64,000 nt of DNA, taken from positions 10,263,336 through 10,327,335 of the forward strand of contig NZ_CP011125.1 in NCBI RefSeq assembly GCF_000737325.1. The letters are read 5' to 3'. The stretch comes from Sandaracinus amylolyticus (GTDB lineage: Bacteria; Myxococcota_A; Polyangia; Polyangiales; Sandaracinaceae). The notes below the pieces were generated by a model. It searched no databases, was not told the origin of the DNA, and worked only from the letters and a program-made list of their open reading frames with translations. Position numbers and translations under genes: made by a program. This document shows positions 58,932 through 64,000 of this stretch, piece by piece (position 1 is the first letter of the stretch; the number at the start of each line of letters is the position of its first letter).

Positions 58932-59765
58932 TCAGCGCGCGGCGAGCGCGCGCTCGAGCGCGGCGCGCATGATCGCGACGGGCGCCGTGCGGCCGGTCCA
59001 TCGCTCGAGCGCGAGCGCGCCCTGGTGCACGAGCATGCCGAGCCCGTCGACGGTGCGGAGCCCGTGGGCCTCGGCGGCCGCGAGGACCGCGGTCACGCGC
59101 GGTCGGTACACGAGATCGATCACCGCTGCGCCGCGCGGCATCGTCGCGAACGGCAGCGCGCCCGCGAGCTCGCGTCCCGCGTCGGTGTGCAGCGTCGCGC
59201 TCGAGGCCTGCACGAGCAGGTCGCAGTCGACGAGCAGGCGCGGTGCATCGAGCGCGCACGCGTCGATCGCGCCTCCGAGGTCGCGCGCGATCGACTCGGC
59301 CTGCGCGGGACGTCGCGCCGCGATGGTGATCGAGCGCGCGCCGGCCTGCGCGATGCCGTACGCCGCTGCGCGCGCCGCGCCGCCCGCGCCGACGATCACC
59401 ACGCGCGCGCCCGCGAGCGCGACGCCGGCCTCCTCGAGCGAGCGCACGAGCCCGCGCGCGTCGGTGTTCGTGCCGATGACGCGCGCGCCCTCGCGCACGA
59501 CCGTGTTCACCGCGCCGACCGCGCGCGCCGCGTCGTCGATCGCGTCGAGGTGCGCGACGATCGTCTCCTTGTGCGGCAGCGTGACGTTGAAGCCGAGCGC
59601 TCCGATCGCGCGCAGCCCGCGCACCGCGTCTCCGAGCGCGTCGGGCGCGACGTCGAACGCGAGGTACGCCGCGTCGATCCCGAGCGCCTCGATGGCGGCG
59701 CCGTGCATCGCCGGGGAGAGCGAGTGATGGATGGGATGCCCGATCACCGCGAGCAGCTGCTTCAC
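58932..59765 (-). CDS. aroE: Shikimate dehydrogenase
   Basis: This 277-residue protein has the shikimate-binding HSLSPAMH, catalytic Lys in NVTLPHKE, VGAVNTV and the NADP loop GAGGAARAA, ending in GMLVHQGALALERWTG. It reduces 3-dehydroshikimate to shikimate with NADPH in aromatic amino-acid synthesis. The GTG start at 59765 overlaps the xseA stop by 4 bases, so the two are co-translated. Confidence 0.95.
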   Translation of the reverse strand: MKQLLAVIGHPIHHSLSPAMHGAAIEALGIDAAYLAFDVAPDALGDAVRGLRAIGALGFNVTLPHKETIVAHLDAIDDAARAVGAVNTVVREGARVIGTNTDARGLVRSLEEAGVALAGARVVIVGAGGAARAAAYGIAQAGARSITIAARRPAQAESIARDLGGAIDACALDAPRLLVDCDLLVQASSATLHTDAGRELAGALPFATMPRGAAVIDLVYRPRVTAVLAAAEAHGLRTVDGLGMLVHQGALALERWTGRTAPVAIMRAALERALAAR

Positions 59766-61213
59766 GCGTCCTCCTCGTCGCGAACGCGCTCGACGACGGT
59801 CTCGATCGTTCCTTCGTGCACGCGGATCGACACACGGTCGCCGGGCGCGGCATCGCGCGCGCGCACCAGCGCGGCACCGCTCGGCTGGTGCAGCGCGATC
59901 GCGTAGCCACGCGCGAGGATCCCGAGCGGCGAGAGCGCGTCGAGCGTGCCGACGAGCCGCGCGAGGCGCTCGCGCGGCGTGCGCACCATCGCGGGGCCGA
60001 GCGCGCGCACGCGGCGATCGTGATCGACGATCGTGCGGCGCGCGTCGTCGAGCCGCGCGCGCATCGCGCGCACCAAGCGCGCTTCGAGCGCGACCAGCCG
60101 ATCCCGATCGCGCGAGAGCCGCGCCCGCGGCTCGTGCACCGCGAGCCGCGCCCGCAGCCGATCGAGCGCGCGGTGCGCATCGCCGAGCCGGCGCGCGATC
60201 GATCGCTCGAGCGACGCGTGCAGCGCCGCGAGCGACTGCCGCGGGGCCGCGATGCGACGCCGCGGATCGTGGATGCGCCGCAAGAGCCGCTCGATGCGGA
60301 GCCGCTCGCGCTGCACGCGTTGATCGAGCGCGCGGGCGAGCGCGCGCTCGAGCCCTTCGAGTTCGGCGCGCAGCTGCACCGCGTCGGGCACCACGATCTC
60401 CGCGGCGTTCGAGGGCGTCGCGGCGCGCACGTCGGCGACGAGATCGACGATCGTCACGTCGACCTCGTGGCCCACGCCGCTCACGGTGGGCACGCGACAC
60501 GACGCGACTGCGCGCGCCACGCGCTCGTCGTCGTACGCCGAGAGATCCTCCGACGCGCCCCCGCCGCGCGCGACGATGACCACGTCGAGGTCCGGCACGT
60601 GCTGGATGCCGCGGATCGCGCGCACGATCGAGAGCGGCGCGTCGGGCCCCTGCACCTGACAGTGCGCGAGCACGAGCCGCACGCCCATGCGCGCGCTCGC
60701 GACGCGCACGACGTCGTGGATCGCGGCGCCGTCGCGGCTCGTGACGATGCCGACCACGCGCGGCACGCGCGGCAGCTTTCGTTTGCGCGTGGGATCGAAG
60801 AGCCCTTCGCTCGCGAGCTTCTGCTTGAGGCGCGCGACCTCGGCCGCGCGATCGCCTTCGCCCGCGGGCAGCGCGACACGTGCGACGAGCTGGAACGTGC
60901 CGCGCGCCTCGTAGATCGTGAGCCCGCAGCGCAGCCGCACGCGCGCGCCGTTCTCGAGGCGCGCCCGCGCGCGGCTCGCGTCGTTGCGGTACATGACGCC
61001 ACGCACCTGCGCCGGCATCTCCGCGTCGCAGAGCGTGAAGTACACGTGACCGCTCGCGGGGCGCGAGACGTCGGCGAGCTCTCCTTCGACCCACACGTCG
61101 CGGAACTGGTCCTCCATCACGAACCGCGCGACGCGGTTGAGCTCCGCGACACGAAGCACGCGCGGCGCGTGCTCCGCCGATCGAGTCCACCCGGGGATGG
61201 GATCCTGCGCCAT
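59762..61213 (-). CDS. xseA: Exodeoxyribonuclease VII large subunit
   Basis: This 483-residue protein has an N-terminal OB fold (residues about 25-120), the catalytic domain with [36 protein letters not shown] and [16 protein letters not shown], then a long coiled helical region. It degrades single-stranded DNA to oligonucleotides together with the XseB subunit, which is not in this window. The ATG at 61213 starts MAQDPIPG. It is divergent from the fibro-slime lipoprotein. Confidence 0.95.
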   Translation of the reverse strand: MAQDPIPGWTRSAEHAPRVLRVAELNRVARFVMEDQFRDVWVEGELADVSRPASGHVYFTLCDAEMPAQVRGVMYRNDASRARARLENGARVRLRCGLTIYEARGTFQLVARVALPAGEGDRAAEVARLKQKLASEGLFDPTRKRKLPRVPRVVGIVTSRDGAAIHDVVRVASARMGVRLVLAHCQVQGPDAPLSIVRAIRGIQHVPDLDVVIVARGGGASEDLSAYDDERVARAVASCRVPTVSGVGHEVDVTIVDLVADVRAATPSNAAEIVVPDAVQLRAELEGLERALARALDQRVQRERLRIERLLRRIHDPRRRIAAPRQSLAALHASLERSIARRLGDAHRALDRLRARLAVHEPRARLSRDRDRLVALEARLVRAMRARLDDARRTIVDHDRRVRALGPAMVRTPRERLARLVGTLDALSPLGILARGYAIALHQPSGAALVRARDAAPGDRVSIRVHEGTIETVVERVRDEEDA

Positions 61214-61283
61214 CGCTCGCGCGTTCGTACCACGCCGTCGCGACCGTGACCCGATCGACGTCGGGCGCGCCTCTCTCCTCGCG

Positions 61284-62084
61284 ATGGCGAGGATCTCGCG
61301 GACGGTGATCGCGGCGCTGGCGCTCTGCATCGGGTGCTCCGAGCCCACCACGGACGACGACGACGCAGGGGCGATCACGCAGGGCCCCGACGCGCGCACC
61401 ACGATGCCGCGCGATGGCGGCGGTGGGGCGCGCTGCGATCGCCTGGTCGCGACGGTGCGCGACTTCCGCGAGGACCACGTCGACTTCGAGAACCACGCCT
61501 ATCAGGTCGGCGACTCGCGCGTCGCGCGCACCGGGCTCGTCGCCGATCGCCTCGACGACGAAGGCAAGCCGGTGCACGCCGCGCCCGGCGCGACGGTGAT
61601 GACCGCGGGGCCCGATGCGTTCCGCGAGTGGTATCGCGACGTCGACGGGACCAACCAGCGCTTCACGGTCGAGCTGCCGCTGAGCGCGACCGGCGACGGG
61701 CGATGGGTGTTCGACAGCAACGCGTTCTTCCCGGTCGACGGACGCGGGTTCGGCGACGGCACCTACTACGAGGGCGGCGTCGCGGTGACCCACAACTTCC
61801 ACTTCACGACCGAGCTGCACACGCGCTTCCGCTATCGCGGCGGCGAGCGGCTCACGTTCCGCGGCGACGACGATCTCTGGATCTTCGTCGAGGGCCAGCT
61901 GGTGCTCGATCTCGGTGGGCTGCACGAGCCGGTCGAGGGCACGATCGACTTCGACGCGATCGCGCCGCGACTCGGGCTCGTGCCGGGCGGCGAGTACCGC
62001 TTCGAGCTCTTCCACGCCGAGCGTCACTCGACCGGATCGAACTTCCGCATCGAGACGTCGATCGAGTGCTTCACGCTGATCTGA
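61284..62084 (+). CDS. Fibro-slime domain lipoprotein
   Basis: This 266-residue protein has a lipoprotein signal (ALALCIGC) and the fibro-slime domain: [49 protein letters not shown] and [21 protein letters not shown], ending [12 protein letters not shown]. The domain was named from adhesive proteins of Fibrobacter and Dictyostelium and is common in myxobacteria. It is probably a surface carbohydrate-binding or adhesion protein. Promoter shared with divergent xseA. Confidence 0.88.
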   Translation: MARISRTVIAALALCIGCSEPTTDDDDAGAITQGPDARTTMPRDGGGGARCDRLVATVRDFREDHVDFENHAYQVGDSRVARTGLVADRLDDEGKPVHAAPGATVMTAGPDAFREWYRDVDGTNQRFTVELPLSATGDGRWVFDSNAFFPVDGRGFGDGTYYEGGVAVTHNFHFTTELHTRFRYRGGERLTFRGDDDLWIFVEGQLVLDLGGLHEPVEGTIDFDAIAPRLGLVPGGEYRFELFHAERHSTGSNFRIETSIECFTLI

Positions 62085-62126
62085 CGCGGCTCGACCCCTC
62101 GTCGCGTCGCGCGGCCGCTTCGTGCG

Positions 62127-62756
62127 ATGCTCGATCGCGTGTCCGACGACGCGTTCGAGCGCGAGCATCTCGGCGGCGCGCAGGCCCTCCATCGCGAGCG
62201 CATCGCGTCGCGGCCCACGTTCGCCACGCTCGCCGGGATCTCGGGGACGCTCGGCGTGTTCGCGACGATCGGCATCGCGGCGGGCGTGTCGGGTGACTGG
62301 CAGGGGCTCGTCGCCGGCGGCGCGATGGGCGCGCTCGCGGGGTTCCTCGGGCTGATGAGCATCACGCACTCGGTGCTGCGCGTGATCGTCACCGCGCGCG
62401 AGGTCGTGCTGCACGTCGGCTTCCAGGAGCGCCGCATCGCGCTCGCGTCGATCACGCGCGCGGTCCCCGCGACGTACGACGACGAGCATCGTGCCCGCAT
62501 GCTGCGCGAGGGCAGCGGCGACTTCGCGACGATCACGCCGGAGCGCAAGCTGGTGCGCATCGAGTACACCGACGCGAGCGGCGCGGCGAAGGCCGCGTAC
62601 GTGGGATCGCTGCAGCCCGAGGTGCTGGTCGAGGCGATCGATCGCGCGCGCGGCGCGACGAAGGGACCGCGGGTGCGCGTCGCGGCGGATGCGCCGGCGC
62701 ACGAGCTCGAAGAGGACGCGTCGCCCGCGTCGCGATCGCGCGAGCAGCGTCGCTGA
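62127..62756 (+). CDS. Two-TM membrane protein, unknown family
   Basis: This 209-residue protein has two TM helices (FATLAGISGTLGVFATIGIAAG and VAGGAMGALAGFLGLMSI), then a soluble PH-like beta domain (VVLHVGFQERRIALASI...RIEYTDASGAAKAAYVGSL) and a charged tail. No family recognised. It starts 42 bases after the fibro-slime gene and may share its transcript. Confidence 0.6.
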   Translation: MLDRVSDDAFEREHLGGAQALHRERIASRPTFATLAGISGTLGVFATIGIAAGVSGDWQGLVAGGAMGALAGFLGLMSITHSVLRVIVTAREVVLHVGFQERRIALASITRAVPATYDDEHRARMLREGSGDFATITPERKLVRIEYTDASGAAKAAYVGSLQPEVLVEAIDRARGATKGPRVRVAADAPAHELEEDASPASRSREQRR

Positions 62757-62896
62757 GCGCGCGCCGAGGACGCGAGGCCCACCTCGCACGCCCGGAGCGG
62801 AGCACGCGCCGCGCGGCGCGGTGCGCGCGGGAGTGCCCACGAATGCCGGGAATTCGCGCGGCACGCGGCGTGCGGAGCGGCCCCTGCGTGGGCACG

Positions 62897-63846
62897 ATGC
62901 GAACGTTCGTCGGTGCCGCTGCGGTCGTGACCGCGGCGATCCTGGTCGTCGTCGCGATCGACGCGATCCCATCGCCGGCGGTCGCGCAGCGTCGACCGCG
63001 CGTCGAGCGTGCGCGTGGGCGCCGGAGACCGTCGCGCCAACGCGCGTCGATCGACGCGCGCGCGCAGGCACGCCGCACGATCCACGCGCCGCCTCCCGAT
63101 CCGCTGCCGCCCGCGCCGCGTGTCGACGAGACGCCCGACGACGCGATCGTCGCGCGCCGAGGAGACGCCCGCCGACGTCGAGCACGACGAGGACGATCAC
63201 GACGAGGAAGAAGATCGCGGCGTCTTCGCGATCTCGGCGGCGACGCACGTGCCGATCTCGATCGGCGCGTCGATCTACGTGCGCCCGCCGCGCTTCCCGA
63301 TCTTCGCTCGCGCCTACGTCGGCTGGATGCCCGAGCCCTACGTCACGCTCGTCGACGGCGTGCTCGTCGACGCGCGCGCCTACGACGCGGCGTTCTCGCC
63401 GCACGTGCGCGCGATCGCGACGGGCACGACGATGGCGTCGTTCTCGCTCGGCGTCGCGCACCAGGTGCTCGACCTCGCGCGGGCTACACGCTGCTGCACC
63501 GCATGCCGCAGATCTCGCGCGATCTCGTGGCGCGCGTGATGGGCCAGGACGGCGTCGCCGCGCCGGGCCTCGAGCGGCGGCTCCCGAGTCGTTCCCCGCC
63601 GAGGTGATGATCCACATGGTCCACGTCGAGCTCGGCGCGCGCATGGTCGCGTTCGAGCACCTCGTGGTGCGCGTCGGGGTGCGCTGGGATCACGCGATCG
63701 CGGCGAACGCGGACGTCTCGATCGACGCCGGTGGCGAGGTCGAGCTGGAGCGCGCGATCGACGAGGCCGAGCACGAGGTCGGTGAGCGCCTCGCGACCTT
63801 CACGTTCTTCCCGAGCCTGGTGATCGCGCTCGGCTATCAGTTCTGA
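62897..63846 (+). pseudogene. Exported outer-membrane-like protein gene broken by three frameshifts
   Basis: A signal peptide (FVGAAAVVTAAILVVVAID...AVAQ) starts in one frame at 62897. Coding character then moves by +1 near 63155-63160 (AEETPADVEHDEDDHDEEED...), back by -1 near 63480 in a G-run (GYTLLHRMPQISRDL), and again by -1 near 63590 (ESFPAEVMIHMVHVELGARM), ending FFPSLVIALGYQF at 63846. The C-terminal Phe and alternating strands fit a barrel. All shifts lie in G/C runs, so either decay or sequencing error could explain them. Confidence 0.65.
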
Positions 63847-63960
63847 GCTGCGCCCGGCTCCCGCGTCGGTGTGCTCGCCGATCGGGCTCACCGGACCGGG
63901 CGCGCTCGCCACGACCTGGAGCGCACGAACGAGGGTGCGCGTCGCGAGTGCCTCGCCCAT
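63847..63960 (-). pseudogene. Possible galactokinase N-terminal remnant
   Basis: From ATG 63960 on the minus strand the frame reads VVASAPGPVSPIGEHTDAGAG, which closely matches the galactokinase signature APGRVNLIGEHTDYNGG, but with P/S replacing R/N. The frame then continues as the antisense of the gene ending at 63846, so only about 36 residues are galactokinase-like. It may be a broken fragment or chance similarity. Confidence 0.25.
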
Positions 63961-64000
63961 CGCGTCTCTGCTCCGTGTACCCGGCGACGAGGCGCCTCGC

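Noticed and set aside
59766..63644. A minus-strand open frame running upstream of aroE for more than 3 kb
   Set aside because: Only the last 277 residues (aroE) match a family; the rest is antisense of the fibro-slime gene or another frame of xseA, with shadow-like composition.
1..64000. tRNA or rRNA genes
   Set aside because: Reading for cloverleaf-like GGTTCRA segments and rRNA-conserved stretches gave no convincing candidate; a covariance search would be decisive.

Overview
The window is very GC-rich with strong third-position GC bias. It carries many Cys-anchored lipoproteins with Asp/Ala/Gly linkers, a Ser/Thr kinase of the HRDVSPQN type, a fibro-slime domain protein and two exported GH13 amylases. 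This points to a myxobacterium of the Polyangiales, and Sandaracinus or a close relative is plausible. That placement is inference from gene content, since no rRNA or marker gene is present.

Layout. Positions 1-3347: the end of a beta-barrel-like gene, then a His-rich Spy/CpxP-like protein, a small exported protein and a two-component system. 3384-8582: single-domain enzymes, an SDR/PlsC pair, a compact DNA methyltransferase + PD-(D/E)XK nuclease + GNAT operon, and a DCC-family protein. 8579-18000: large surface lipoproteins (LamG-like, beta-helix, propeller-like) and a CBM48-GH13 amylase. 18160-21463: a small motif protein, a YdcF-like protein, a nucleotidyltransferase and a metallophosphoesterase. 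21464-22146: a repeat-rich gap with a hairpin cluster and a 190-bp element bounded by perfect 27-bp inverted repeats. 22147-25625: an acetate kinase-PduL fusion followed directly by a second GH13 lipoprotein. 25851-30518: a four-gene operon (Ser/Thr kinase, ABC-type binding lipoprotein, small lipoprotein, TPR-like protein). 30600-38853: a GT39-type glycosyltransferase, two tandem DUF4419 genes, a small winged-helix protein with clustered operator-like boxes, DUF1992, RsgA and a VWA-type lipoprotein. 38869-39130: three tandem 87/88-bp units. 39159-51793: an M15-like lipoprotein, a Fur-family regulator, TPR proteins, a GST, two ArsR/SRPBCC modules, a site-2-protease-like membrane protein without HExxH, and small enzymes. 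51875 to about 53927: a group II intron with its maturase. 53930-56707: thioesterase, TrmO and a divergent LysR/SDR pair. 56708-58127: a complete insertion sequence with a 5-bp target duplication. 58154 to the end: lipoproteins, aroE, xseA, a fibro-slime lipoprotein, a membrane protein and a gene broken by three frameshifts.

Systems worth attention. (1) One polypeptide joins acetate kinase to the PduL phosphotransacylase, coupling acetyl-CoA to acetate and ATP, next to an exported amylase. (2) The minimal methyltransferase/nuclease cassette may be an undescribed restriction-modification system. (3) The group II intron ends just before a thioesterase start codon and appears to supply its Shine-Dalgarno sequence. 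(4) The IS sits exactly behind the SDR stop codon, and a hairpin buries the transposase ribosome-binding site, as expected for protection against read-through from the SDR. (5) The 27-bp inverted-repeat element and the 87/88-bp tandem repeats are unexplained non-coding structures. No rRNA, tRNA or CRISPR array was seen.
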